Positions 55,062 to 63,691 of a stretch of DNA of 64,000 nt are shown here, piece after piece. Within the stretch, counting starts at the first letter, position 1. Every line of letters begins with the position of its first letter. A program made the translations under genes and the position numbers. Origin of the DNA: Pseudomonas sp. B33.4 (GTDB lineage: Bacteria; Pseudomonadota; Gammaproteobacteria; Pseudomonadales; Pseudomonadaceae); contig NZ_CP140706.1 in the NCBI RefSeq assembly GCF_034555375.1, positions 1,913,001 to 1,977,000 of the forward strand, given 5' to 3'. The notes below the pieces were generated by a model. The model had not been told where the DNA came from, made no database searches, and saw only the letters and a program-made list of their open reading frames with translations.

Positions 55062-55097
55062 CAACGGCTGACCTTCGGGTTGGCCGTTGTCGTTTCT
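55062..55097 (+). terminator. Terminator of rraB with a TTCG tetraloop
   Basis: CAACGGCTGACC-TTCG-GGTTGGCCGTTG, a 12-bp stem with two wobble pairs, followed by TCGTTTCT; 21 bases after the rraB stop. Confidence 0.8.
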
Positions 55098-55143
55098 GGT
55101 GTCCATAAACGCTGCGGCAAAACCCTGAAACAAGAATCCAGGG

Positions 55144-55296
55144 CAAAAAAAAGCCACCGGAGAGGGTGGCTAAAAGGGAAGACCGATAAGGAGAGGAAAC
55201 CGGTCAGGGTTACAGCGGGGCGGGCTGCGGGAGCAGTCCAGGTCAGTTGAGCTGGCGACTTCGCGGCGCTGTCCGCGGTGAAGTTTTGCAGCGAAT
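55144..55296 (-). ncRNA. Candidate sRNA with anti-Shine-Dalgarno loops
   Basis: No minus-strand gene precedes the strong minus-strand terminator at 55145–55170, so an independent short transcript is the simplest explanation. A promoter fits: TTCACT (-35), 17 bases, GATAAT (-10, 55303–55308 on the other strand), giving a start near 55296 and an RNA of about 150 nt. It would fold a hairpin GACCG/CGGTC (55181–55205) whose loop is TTTCCTCTCCTTAT, and a terminator hairpin with loop CTCTCC. Both loops are complementary to GGAGAGG, a Shine-Dalgarno sequence. This region otherwise forms the leader of the ATP-grasp gene on the plus strand. The call comes from sequence logic only. Confidence 0.42.
55145..55170 (-). 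terminator. Strong minus-strand Rho-independent terminator
   Basis: GCCACC-CTCTCC-GGTGGC followed by eight T residues on the minus strand. It ends the candidate sRNA. Confidence 0.8.
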
Positions 55297-55526
55297 GCGC
55301 GGATTATCCGCAGGCAGCGCCGGGCAGTGAAATCAACTCTGACTATGCTGGTGATAGGCGATGCAGTGCGTCGCAATGAAGCGGGGGCAATCCGGTTGGG
55401 GCATTTGCCGCACAGGAATGGTGCGGCGCCTGTGGCGTGAATATCCAACCGATTGAAATCAAAGCGTTTATGCCGATGGCACGGGCCTTGCGAAGGCCTG
55501 TAGGTCCGGGTGACAAGGAGTACGGC
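55171..55526. other. Gene-free leader region before the ATP-grasp gene
   Basis: Between the terminator and the ATP-grasp start no plus-strand gene was supported. An open frame continues upstream of 55527 to a GTG at 55437, but the AAGGAG site at 55516–55521 favours the ATG at 55527. The candidate minus-strand sRNA covers the left part. Confidence 0.5.
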
Positions 55527-56936
55527 ATGATCCGCACCTATTTTGATGAGATGTACGATGCCGGCGGCCAGGTTCGTCCGCATTACCGGGAGTTCGCCCG
55601 ATGGCTGGCCGACACGCCTGACGAGCTGTTGGCCCAACGGCGACGCGAGGCCGATCTGCTGTTCCATCGCGCCGGGATTACTTTCACGCTCTATGGGGAC
55701 GAGCAGGGCACAGAGCGGCTGATTCCTTTCGACACCATTCCGCGCAGCATCCCCGCCAGTGAATGGCGGATCGTCGAGCGCGGCTGCATCCAGCGGGTCA
55801 AGGCGCTGAACATGTTCCTCGCCGACCTCTATCACGAGCAGCGCATCATCAAGGCCGGGATCATTCCCGCCGAACAGGTGCTGGCCAACGAGCAATATCA
55901 GTTGGCGATGCAGGGGCTGGATCTGCACCGCGATATCTATTCGCATATTTCCGGCGTCGATCTGGTGCGTGATGGCGACGGCACTTATTACGTACTCGAA
56001 GACAACCTGCGTACACCGAGCGGCGTGAGCTACATGCTCGAAGACCGCAAAATGATGATGCGCCTGTTTCCGGAGCTGTTTGCCGCGCAACGTATCGCCC
56101 CGATCGATCACTACCCGAACCTGTTGCTCGATACCCTGAAAAGCTCAAGTCCGATAGATGACCCAAGCGTGGTGGTGCTGACGCCGGGGCGCTTCAACAG
56201 TGCGTTCTTCGAGCACGCGTTTCTCGCGCGGGAAATGGGCGTGGAACTGGTCGAAGGCGCGGATCTGTTCGTGCGTGACGACAAAGTCTTCATGCGCACC
56301 ACCGACGGCCCGAAAGCGGTGGACGTGATTTACCGCCGCCTCGACGATGCATTCCTCGATCCGTTGGCGTTCAACCCGGACTCGATGCTCGGCGTGCCGG
56401 GGCTGCTGTCGTCCTATCGCTCGGGCAATGTGGTGCTGGCCAACGCCATCGGTACCGGCGTAGCGGACGACAAATCGGTGTATCCGTTTGTCACTGACAT
56501 GATCCGTTTTTATCTCGACGAAGAACCGATCCTGAAGAACGTGCCGACCTGGCAGTGCCGCAATCCGTCTGAACTTTCCCATGTGCTGGCCAATCTTCCA
56601 GATCTGGTGGTCAAGGAAACCCAAGGCTCCGGCGGGTACGGAATGCTGGTGGGTCCGGCGTCGACGACGGCGGAAATCGACGCGTTCCGCGAGCGGATCA
56701 AGGCCAAGCCCCACGCGTACATCGCACAGCCGACGCTGTCGCTGTCGACCTGTCCGACCTTTGTCGAAAACGGCATCGCGCCGCGCCATATCGACTTGCG
56801 TCCGTTTGTCTTGTCCGGTCGCGAAACCCGTGTGGTGCCTGGCGGTTTGACCCGTGTGGCGCTGCGTGAAGGCTCTCTGGTGGTGAACTCATCACAGGGC
56901 GGTGGGACCAAGGACACCTGGGTGGTCGAGGATTGA
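55527..56936 (+). CDS. Circularly permuted type 2 ATP-grasp protein
   Basis: Ligase-fold protein of 469 residues (COG2308 type), first gene of a conserved three-gene operon with an alpha-E protein and a transglutaminase-like protease. Motifs include MIRTYFDEMYDAGGQVRPHY at the start, RRREADLLFHRAGITFTLYGD, GVDLVRDGDGTYYVLEDNLRTPSGVSYMLE (about 175–204) and VVKETQGSGGYGMLVGP (about 390–406). Such sets are thought to make and process a small peptide or protein conjugate, but no substrate is established. The ATG at 55527 has AAGGAG six bases upstream. Confidence 0.92.
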   Translation: MIRTYFDEMYDAGGQVRPHYREFARWLADTPDELLAQRRREADLLFHRAGITFTLYGDEQGTERLIPFDTIPRSIPASEWRIVERGCIQRVKALNMFLADLYHEQRIIKAGIIPAEQVLANEQYQLAMQGLDLHRDIYSHISGVDLVRDGDGTYYVLEDNLRTPSGVSYMLEDRKMMMRLFPELFAAQRIAPIDHYPNLLLDTLKSSSPIDDPSVVVLTPGRFNSAFFEHAFLAREMGVELVEGADLFVRDDKVFMRTTDGPKAVDVIYRRLDDAFLDPLAFNPDSMLGVPGLLSSYRSGNVVLANAIGTGVADDKSVYPFVTDMIRFYLDEEPILKNVPTWQCRNPSELSHVLANLPDLVVKETQGSGGYGMLVGPASTTAEIDAFRERIKAKPHAYIAQPTLSLSTCPTFVENGIAPRHIDLRPFVLSGRETRVVPGGLTRVALREGSLVVNSSQGGGTKDTWVVED

Positions 56937-56948
56937 AGGAAGCTTGCC

Positions 56949-57899
56949 ATGTTAAGTAGAACTGCCTCGGATCTGTATTGGATGTCGCGTTACCTGGAGC
57001 GGGCGGAAAACCTCGCGCGGATGCTCGACATCAGTTATTCGCTGTCGCTGATGCCGCAGGACGGTCGCGGCGATGGTTTGCACGAGCTGGCCATGCCGCT
57101 GCTGATCACCGGCACCCTCGACGATTATCTGGAACGTCACGGCGCACTGCATGCCGAGCGCCTGCTGCATTTTTTCGCCCTTGATGCGGCCAACCCGGCG
57201 AGCATCTACAGCTGCCTCGGCGCGGCGCGAGCCAGTGCACACGCTGTGCGCGGGCGCATCACGGCGGACATGTGGGAAAACATCAATTCGACGTGGCTGG
57301 AGATTCGCGGGATCGCCGAACAGGGCCTCAGCCGCTACGGCATGAGCCGTTTCTGCGAGTGGATCAAGGAACGTTCGCACCTGTTCCGTGGTGCGTCCTA
57401 CGGCACGATCATGCGCAACGATGCCTTTCGCTTTATTCGCCTCGGCACCTTTATCGAGCGCGCCGACAACACGCTGCGACTGCTTGATGCGCGTTATGAG
57501 ATGGCCGGTGATCAGGCCGAAGCGGTCAGCGATGGCACGGCCCACGCCTATTACCAGTGGAGTGCATTGCTGCGCGCGCTGTCGTCATTCGAGGCTTACA
57601 CCGAAATCTATCGCGATGCGCCCGGCGCCCGGCATGTTGCCGAGTTGCTGTTGTTGCGTGCCGATGTACCGCGTTCGCTAAGGGCCTGCACTGAGGAGAT
57701 CGACCAGATTCTTGCGCAACTGCCGGGCGCTAACGGCCGCCCCGCACAGCGCTTGGCGGCGGAAATGGACGCACGTCTGCGCTACACCGGTATCAATGAA
57801 ATTCTCGAGGAAGGCCTGCACGCCTGGCTGACCGAATTCATCCCGCTGGTGCGCCAGTTGGGTAACGCCATTCACAGTTCTTACCTGGAGGCTGCATGA
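56949..57899 (+). CDS. Alpha-E domain protein (DUF403)
   Basis: All-helical protein of 316 residues. Starts MLSRTASDLYWMSRYLERAENLARMLD, the signature opening of the alpha-E family, and later has RFIRLGTFIERADNTLRLLDARYEM (about 161–185), a second copy of the same ERA-N-R pattern. It lies 12 bases after the ATP-grasp gene and overlaps the transglutaminase gene by four bases, so the three proteins are probably made together. The molecular function is unknown. Confidence 0.92.
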   Translation: MLSRTASDLYWMSRYLERAENLARMLDISYSLSLMPQDGRGDGLHELAMPLLITGTLDDYLERHGALHAERLLHFFALDAANPASIYSCLGAARASAHAVRGRITADMWENINSTWLEIRGIAEQGLSRYGMSRFCEWIKERSHLFRGASYGTIMRNDAFRFIRLGTFIERADNTLRLLDARYEMAGDQAEAVSDGTAHAYYQWSALLRALSSFEAYTEIYRDAPGARHVAELLLLRADVPRSLRACTEEIDQILAQLPGANGRPAQRLAAEMDARLRYTGINEILEEGLHAWLTEFIPLVRQLGNAIHSSYLEAA

Positions 57900-58699
57900 G
57901 ACTCTCCATTAGCCACGAGACCACCTATCACTACGAAGATCAGGTGCGCGCGAGCATCCAGTACCTGCGACTCACACCCCACGACAGCGAGCGCCAACAC
58001 GTACTGAGCTGGCAGCTCGACCTGCCGCGCCCGGTGCGCGCGCAACTCGATCCGTTCGGCAATATCCTGCACGTGTTGACCATGGATGAACCGCACGAGG
58101 CGATCATCATTGGCGCGCGCGGACAGGTCGATATCGATGAGTTGCGCGAGGCTGAACACGAAAGCCAGTCAGCGCTGCCGTTCCTGCGCTTTACCCGGCT
58201 GACCGAAGCCGACGAAGCACTGCGAGCGTTCGCCGAGAAATCTTGCAAACAGCGCCGGGATCGCACGGCGTTGATCGATTTGATGCACGGTTTGAATCAG
58301 CACATGACCTACACGCCGGGCTCGACGGAAGTTGATACCAGCGCCGCTGAAGCTTTCGCCGGGCGCGCCGGGGTTTGCCAGGATCACGCCCACGCGTTTC
58401 TGGCCTGCGCGCGCAGTCTGGGCGTGCCGTCGCGTTATGTGTCGGGCTATTTGTATAGCGAAGATTGCGAGCATCTGGCCAGCCACGCGTGGGCAGAAGC
58501 CTGGCTGGATGACGCCTGGTACAGCTTTGACGTGACCAACGAACTGGCACGGCCGGAACGGCATCTGAAGCTGGCGGTGGGTCTGGATTACCTCGACGCC
58601 TGCCCGGTGCGTGGCATGCGCCGTGGCGGCGGGTGCGAGCAGATGCATGCGAAAGTGTTCGTCTCGCCGACGCCGGTTATCTCCGTGCAACAACAGTAA
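57896..58699 (+). CDS. Transglutaminase-like cysteine protease
   Basis: Protein of 267 residues with an N-terminal beta domain (MRLSISHETTYHYEDQVRAS…) and a transglutaminase core. The catalytic Cys is in GRAGVCQDHAHAFLACARSLGVPSRYVSGY (about 155–184), the His in LASHAWAEAWLDD (about 195–207), and the Asp in WYSFDVTNE. It is the third member of the ATP-grasp/alpha-E operon and may cleave the product or a target peptide. No signal peptide is visible, so it is probably cytoplasmic. Confidence 0.92.
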   Translation: MRLSISHETTYHYEDQVRASIQYLRLTPHDSERQHVLSWQLDLPRPVRAQLDPFGNILHVLTMDEPHEAIIIGARGQVDIDELREAEHESQSALPFLRFTRLTEADEALRAFAEKSCKQRRDRTALIDLMHGLNQHMTYTPGSTEVDTSAAEAFAGRAGVCQDHAHAFLACARSLGVPSRYVSGYLYSEDCEHLASHAWAEAWLDDAWYSFDVTNELARPERHLKLAVGLDYLDACPVRGMRRGGGCEQMHAKVFVSPTPVISVQQQ

Positions 58700-58719
58700 C
58701 GGGCTAACACAAAACCCTT

Positions 58720-58807
58720 GTAGGAGTGAGCCTGCTCGCGATAGCGGTCTGACAGTTACAAATGTCCTGACTGATACACCGCTATCGCGAGCAGGCTCAC
58801 TCCTACA
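58720..58807. repeat. REP doublet, GTAGGAGTGAGCC variant
   Basis: Arms GTAGGAGTGAGCCTGCTCGC…/…GCGAGCAGGCTCACTCCTAC flank about 45 bases between converging genes. Confidence 0.9.
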
Positions 58808-58818
58808 AGGAAATATGT

Positions 58819-59640
58819 TCAGGGCTTAACTTTGCGTCCGGCCATGTGCTTGAGATATCCCACCAGCAATTCCAGATCGCCATCCGGCAACACCTCCACC
58901 GAAAACCCCGGCATCTTCGCCTGCGGCCACTGACGCAAGCTCTGCGGATCGCGAATGTAACGCTTGAGGAAGTCCGCACCGAAATACTCGGTCGGATTGT
59001 ACGGAATATTCAGATCCGGTCCGAACTGCGCATCCCCCGCGCCGTTCAAGCGGTGACACGCCAGGCAATTCTTCTGAAACAGCGCAAACCCGCGATTCAC
59101 CGGGTCATCCGCCTTCAACGCAGGGTCTGGCAACAGGGCAGGGAAGCGCTCGGCCACCGGCGCCATGCGCTTGATGCTCGCGACTTCGAACGGCCACTGC
59201 TCCGGGCTGATATTGCCAGCCTGCGGATCAGTCCACACCAGATAAAACGGCCCGGCACTGTGCTTGCCTTCTGACAGCGCTGGCCACGGCTGAGCCGGAT
59301 CCTCAATGGCCAGCCAGGCCCGTGCGCCTTGTGTATTGAGCAGCGGTGCTGCAGCCAGTTCTGCGGCAAACCCGTCCAGTGCCACCGCTTGCAGGTGATC
59401 TTGCGGTTTGATCCCGGTCAGCAGCGCAGCCACGGGCACGGCGCGATAGGTCATGTCCTTCTTGTAGGACACATCGTTTTTGACTGTGAGTGTTTGTACC
59501 TGAGGATGCTTGAGTAATTCCTCGGTCTGCCAGGTGCGGCTGTTTGCGCCCAGTTGCAGATCCAACTGTGCGGCAGACAAGGGCATGCTCAGCAGCATGG
59601 CCCCGAATACGATGAGCGCTTTAAAATGATCGCCGTCCAT
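58819..59640 (-). CDS. Exported fusion of a molybdopterin-binding-like domain and cytochrome c
   Basis: Protein of 273 residues: signal peptide (FKALIVFGAMLLSMPLSAA), then a domain of about 24–150 that resembles the sulfite-oxidase-type molybdopterin-binding fold (MTYRAVPVAALLTGI, LQAVALDGFAAELAA). A class I cytochrome c domain follows, with the haem site CLACH (about 193–197) and the axial Met probably in QAKMPGFSVEVLPD. It looks like a periplasmic electron-transfer protein. The usual Moco-ligating Cys is not evident, so the first domain may not bind the cofactor. The start at 59640 is uncertain, because an open frame continues upstream and no strong ribosome site is visible. Confidence 0.78.
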   Translation of the reverse strand: MDGDHFKALIVFGAMLLSMPLSAAQLDLQLGANSRTWQTEELLKHPQVQTLTVKNDVSYKKDMTYRAVPVAALLTGIKPQDHLQAVALDGFAAELAAAPLLNTQGARAWLAIEDPAQPWPALSEGKHSAGPFYLVWTDPQAGNISPEQWPFEVASIKRMAPVAERFPALLPDPALKADDPVNRGFALFQKNCLACHRLNGAGDAQFGPDLNIPYNPTEYFGADFLKRYIRDPQSLRQWPQAKMPGFSVEVLPDGDLELLVGYLKHMAGRKVKP

Positions 59641-59735
59641 GTCGTGGGAGTGCGCAAAGGTTGGCACAGCCACGCTGGCCCGGGTAGCGGGCCAGTCATA
59701 TTTTCAGTGGCGATAGATAGCACCTGCCGCTCGAT

Positions 59736-59831
59736 TCAGCCGATTACCTTGGTCAAATTCGGCAAAATCAACAACAGCGTCGTGGCGAAAAGAATGAGCC
59801 CTGCTTGACGAACTTTCGGTTGTTTGAACAT
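59736..59831 (-). CDS. Single-helix membrane peptide of 31 residues
   Basis: Encodes MFKQPKVRQAGLILFATTLLLILPNLTKVIG: a basic N-terminus, one hydrophobic helix of about 16 residues, and a short tail. The region 5–15 bases upstream is AAAGGCGGT, a moderate ribosome site. It is 95 bases upstream of the cytochrome c gene on the same strand and may be co-transcribed with it. The positive-inside charge and compact helix make it a credible small membrane peptide, but it is short enough to be chance. Confidence 0.5.
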   Translation of the reverse strand: MFKQPKVRQAGLILFATTLLLILPNLTKVIG

Positions 59832-60225
59832 GGCTTGACCGCCTTTATTGTTATTTCCTGATGCCTGCCTGCATATCCATGACGGCAAGCGCTGCACTTC
59901 CTGTTGAAGGACGCCGGCCTCGGCAAAACCCGACGACTCTGACGTACAAGTACTACCTTAGGGCCCGCGTCACGCTTGGCTTAGATCCATTTCATATGGA
60001 GTCGTTGTAATTTGCGATTAAAACGGCATGAGGCGTATTGCCAGCTTCTTCGTCGCCCGCTTGCTAGACAACTCGCCGACCTGAACCGGTTCACCCAGCC
60101 GCCGATGACCGTCCGTCTGAGCGTGTACGTCAAGCGCATTGAGCGCTGTGGTCATTGAACCAATGGCCGCTCGGGGCAAGAGTGGGGCCACAAGAAATCA
60201 CTCACCGCACAGGTTCGAGGGCGTC
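59832..60225. other. 394-bp intergenic region before the thiolase gene
   Basis: It should hold the promoters of the divergent small-peptide/cytochrome and thiolase transcripts. I saw no clear operator palindrome or coding frame. An open frame continues into it from the thiolase gene (from 60139) but lacks a ribosome site. Confidence 0.45.
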
Positions 60226-61431
60226 ATGACCCAAGCTTTGATATTCGATGCGTTACGCACGCCACGCGGCAAAGGCAAGGCCGATGGCGCCTTGCACAGT
60301 GTCAAACCGGTAAATCTGTTGGCGGGATTGCTGACCGCGCTGCAAGCGCGCACGTCGCTGGATACCAGCCAGGTCGATGACGTGGTGCTCGGCTGCGTGA
60401 CGCCGATTGGTGATCAAGGCTCGGACATCGCCAAAACCGCCGTGCAAGTGGCCGATTGGGATGTCAGTGTCGCGGGCGTGCAGATCAACCGCTTCTGCGC
60501 CTCGGGACTCGAAGCGGTGAACCTCGGCGCGATGAAAGTGCGCTCGGGTTTCGAAGATCTGGTGGTGGTCGGCGGCGTCGAGTCGATGTCGCGGGTACCG
60601 ATGGGCAGCGATGGTGGGGCCTGGGCGCTGGATCCGCAGACCAATCTGCACAGTCATTTCACTCCGCAGGGCGTCGGCGCGGACCTCATCGCGACGATCG
60701 AGGGCTTCAGCCGTCAGGACGTCGATACCTACGCCTTGCACTCGCAACAGAAAGCCGCACGGGCGCGGGCTGACGGCTCGTTCAACAAGTCGCTGGTGCC
60801 GGTGCAGGACCAGAACGGCATCCTCCTCCTTGATCACGATGAATTCATTCGTGCCGAGTCGACCCTCGAAGGCTTGGGCAAGCTCAAGCCGAGTTTCGAA
60901 ATGATCGGCCAGATGGGCTTCGACGCCACGGCATTGCGGGTCTACAGCCATGTCGAGAGGATCAATCACGTGCACACGCCGGGCAACAGTTCCGGGATTG
61001 TCGACGGTGCGGCGCTGATGTTGATCGGCTCCGAAGCCAAGGGCCGCGCGCTGGGCTTGCAACCTCGGGCGCGCATTGTCGCCACAGCGGTCACCAGTAC
61101 CGACCCGACCATCATGCTCACCGGTCCCGCGCCGGCCACCCGCAAGGCGTTGGCCAAGGCTGGATTGCGCGTAGAGGACATCGACCTGTTCGAGGTCAAC
61201 GAAGCGTTCGCTTCGGTGGTGCTGAAGTTCATCAAGGACATGGCTGTCGATCCGGGCAAGGTCAACGTCAATGGCGGCTCGATCGCCATGGGCCACCCGC
61301 TGGGCGCCACCGGCTGCGCGATCCTCGGCACCTTGCTCGATGAATTGGAAGTGCGACGCCTGCGCTATGGCCTGGCGACGCTGTGCGTCGGCGGCGGCAT
61401 GGGCATTGCCACCATCATCGAACGCCTCTGA
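60226..61431 (+). CDS. Acetyl-CoA/acyl-CoA C-acyltransferase (thiolase)
   Basis: Thiolase of 401 residues catalysing the last step of beta-oxidation (or acetoacetyl-CoA exchange). The acylated Cys is in [14 protein letters not shown] (about 86–99). The C-terminal His/Cys motifs are [19 protein letters not shown] (about 347–365) and [11 protein letters not shown] (about 384–394). The ATG at 60226 has GAGG and gives [17 protein letters not shown]. It lies 24 bases before the FadB-like gene, forming a two-gene oxidation unit distinct from the usual fadBA order. Confidence 0.93.
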   Translation: MTQALIFDALRTPRGKGKADGALHSVKPVNLLAGLLTALQARTSLDTSQVDDVVLGCVTPIGDQGSDIAKTAVQVADWDVSVAGVQINRFCASGLEAVNLGAMKVRSGFEDLVVVGGVESMSRVPMGSDGGAWALDPQTNLHSHFTPQGVGADLIATIEGFSRQDVDTYALHSQQKAARARADGSFNKSLVPVQDQNGILLLDHDEFIRAESTLEGLGKLKPSFEMIGQMGFDATALRVYSHVERINHVHTPGNSSGIVDGAALMLIGSEAKGRALGLQPRARIVATAVTSTDPTIMLTGPAPATRKALAKAGLRVEDIDLFEVNEAFASVVLKFIKDMAVDPGKVNVNGGSIAMGHPLGATGCAILGTLLDELEVRRLRYGLATLCVGGGMGIATIIERL

Positions 61432-61455
61432 GCCCCGAATTCAAGGAACCTTGTT

Positions 61456-63600
61456 ATGAGCGAAGCCATTCGTTACGAAAAAGGCCAGGACGCTATCGTC
61501 GTGCTGACCATCGATATGCCGGGCCAGAGCGCCAACACCATGAACGCCGTGTACCGCGAGGCCATGGCCACTTGCGTCGCCCGGTTAGTGGCAGATAAAG
61601 ACAACATCGCCGGAGTCATCATCACGTCGGCGAAGAAAACCTTCTTTGCCGGCGGCGACCTCAATGAACTGATCAAGGTCGGCAAGCCTGAAGCCAAAGC
61701 CTTCTATGACATGGTGCTGACCCTCAAGGGGCAATTGCGCACTCTGGAAACCCTCGGCAAACCGGTGGTCGCGGCGATCAACGGCGCAGCACTGGGCGGC
61801 GGGTGGGAAATCTGCCTCGCCTGTCATCACCGCGTGGCTTTGGATGATGCAGCGGTGCAACTCGGTCTGCCGGAAGTGACCCTCGGCCTGTTGCCGGGCG
61901 GCGGCGGGGTGGTGCGCATGGTGCGCATGCTCGGTATCGAAAAAGCGCTGCCGTATTTGCTTGAAGGCAAGAAGGTGCGTCCGCAACAGGCGTTGCAAGC
62001 GGGGTTGATCGATGAACTCGCAGCAGATCGCGATGAGTTGCTGGCCAAGGCACGGGCCTGGATCGTTGGCAATCCGACGGCAGTGCAGCGCTGGGATGTG
62101 AAGGGTTATCAGATTCCGGGCGGTACACCGTCGAACCCGAAAGTCGCGCAGATGCTGGCGATTGCGCCGTCGATTCTGCGCAGCAGGACCCAAGGGACGA
62201 TGCCGGCACCAGAGAAGATCCTTTGCGCGGCGGTGGAGGGTGCTCAGGTCGATTTCGACACCGCGCATTTGATCGAAACCCGCTACTTCACCGAGCTGAC
62301 CACCGGGCAAATCTCGAAGAACCTGATTGGCACATTCTGGTTTCAGCTCAACGAGATCAATGCTGGTGGTTCGCGGCCACAAGGTTTTGCGCCTTACAAG
62401 ACGCAGAAGGTCGGCGTACTGGGTGCCGGAATGATGGGCGCCGGGATCGCGTTTGTCAGCGCTTCGGCGGGCATCGAAGTGGTGCTCAAGGACATCAATC
62501 TCGCGGCCGCCGAGAAGGGCAAGGCGCATTCGGCGGCGTTGCTGGACAAGAAAGTCGCCCGTGGGCAGATGACCGCCTTACAGCGTGAGACTGTGCTGGC
62601 GCGGATCAAGCCATCCGAGAGCGATGCCGATCTGGCAGGGTGCGATCTGATCATCGAAGCGGTGTTCGAAGACCGCGAACTCAAGGCCAAGGTCTCTGCT
62701 GCAGCCCAGCGGGTGGTGGGTGCCGAGGCCGTCATCGCTTCCAATACCTCGACTCTGCCAATCACCGGGCTGGCGGCTGCGGTGCCGGATCAAAGCAAGT
62801 TCATCGGTCTGCACTTCTTCAGCCCGGTAGAAAAAATGCCGCTGGTGGAAATCATCAAAGGCGCGCAAACCAGTGACGAGACCCTGGCTCGTGGGTTCGA
62901 TTTCGTCCTGCAAATCAAGAAAACCCCGATTGTGGTCAACGACAGCCGCGGTTTCTTCACCTCACGTGTGTTCGGCACCTTCACCAACGAAGGCATCGCC
63001 ATGCTCGGCGAAGGCGTCAACGCACCGATGATCGAGACCGAGGCGCGCAAGGCCGGGATGCCGGTCGGGCCTCTGGCGATCTCCGACGAAGTTTCCCTCA
63101 GCCTGATGAGCCATATCCGTCAGCAAACCGCCAAGGACCTACAGGCAGAAGGGAAACCGCTGATTGAGCACCCGGCGTTCGCCGTGATTGACTTGCTGCT
63201 CAATGAATACAAGCGTCCGGGCAAGGGTGCTGGCGGTGGTTTCTATGAATACCCGGCCGGTGGCCAGAAGCATTTGTGGCCGGAACTGAAAACGCGCTTC
63301 GAGAAAGCCGACGGGCAGATTTCACCCAAGGATGTGCGTGACCGTTTGTTGTTCGTGCAAGCCATCGAAACCGTGCGTTGCGTAGAGGAGGGTGTGCTGA
63401 CCTCGACGGCGGACGCCAACGTTGGTTCGATCTTCGGCATCGGTTTTGCCGCGTGGACGGGCGGTGCGTTGCAGTTCATCAATCAATATGGCGTGAAGGA
63501 CTTCGTCGCTCGCGCGCAGTATCTGGCTGAGCAGTACGGCGAGCGTTTCGCCCCGCCGGCGTTGCTGCTGGATAAAGCGGCGAAAGGTGAAATGTTCTAA
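61456..63600 (+). CDS. FadB/FadJ-like enoyl-CoA hydratase/3-hydroxyacyl-CoA dehydrogenase
   Basis: Bifunctional beta-oxidation enzyme of 714 residues. The hydratase domain (about 1–190) has KPVVAAINGAALGGGWEICL and LGLPEVTLGLLPGGGG with the catalytic Glu pair. The NAD-binding dehydrogenase domain (from about 316) has KVGVLGAGMMGAGIAFVSA, and IGLHFFSPVEKMPLVEIIKG is the active-site region with His. The C-terminal dehydrogenase domain (about 497–714) includes NDSRGFFTSRVFGTF. The upstream thiolase supplies the next step, so the pair forms a complete spiral turn after acyl-CoA dehydrogenase. Confidence 0.95.
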   Translation: MSEAIRYEKGQDAIVVLTIDMPGQSANTMNAVYREAMATCVARLVADKDNIAGVIITSAKKTFFAGGDLNELIKVGKPEAKAFYDMVLTLKGQLRTLETLGKPVVAAINGAALGGGWEICLACHHRVALDDAAVQLGLPEVTLGLLPGGGGVVRMVRMLGIEKALPYLLEGKKVRPQQALQAGLIDELAADRDELLAKARAWIVGNPTAVQRWDVKGYQIPGGTPSNPKVAQMLAIAPSILRSRTQGTMPAPEKILCAAVEGAQVDFDTAHLIETRYFTELTTGQISKNLIGTFWFQLNEINAGGSRPQGFAPYKTQKVGVLGAGMMGAGIAFVSASAGIEVVLKDINLAAAEKGKAHSAALLDKKVARGQMTALQRETVLARIKPSESDADLAGCDLIIEAVFEDRELKAKVSAAAQRVVGAEAVIASNTSTLPITGLAAAVPDQSKFIGLHFFSPVEKMPLVEIIKGAQTSDETLARGFDFVLQIKKTPIVVNDSRGFFTSRVFGTFTNEGIAMLGEGVNAPMIETEARKAGMPVGPLAISDEVSLSLMSHIRQQTAKDLQAEGKPLIEHPAFAVIDLLLNEYKRPGKGAGGGFYEYPAGGQKHLWPELKTRFEKADGQISPKDVRDRLLFVQAIETVRCVEEGVLTSTADANVGSIFGIGFAAWTGGALQFINQYGVKDFVARAQYLAEQYGERFAPPALLLDKAAKGEMF

Positions 63601-63691
63601 CGGGCCGAGCATTCCGGGGCTTGCCTTGCTTGGGTGTTTCAGGGCAGGCTCTGGGGTGTTCATTATTCCCATCACGTGTCAGGTATTTTTT

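Noticed and set aside
55170..56111. A minus-strand protein gene ending at the orphan terminator
   Set aside because: The frame is antisense to the ATP-grasp gene over most of its length and has no start signal or domain; a short RNA explains the terminator better.
3164..58807. CRISPR array made of the repeated palindromes
   Set aside because: The repeats are scattered singly between genes as inverted pairs, not as direct repeats with regular spacers, and no cas gene is present.
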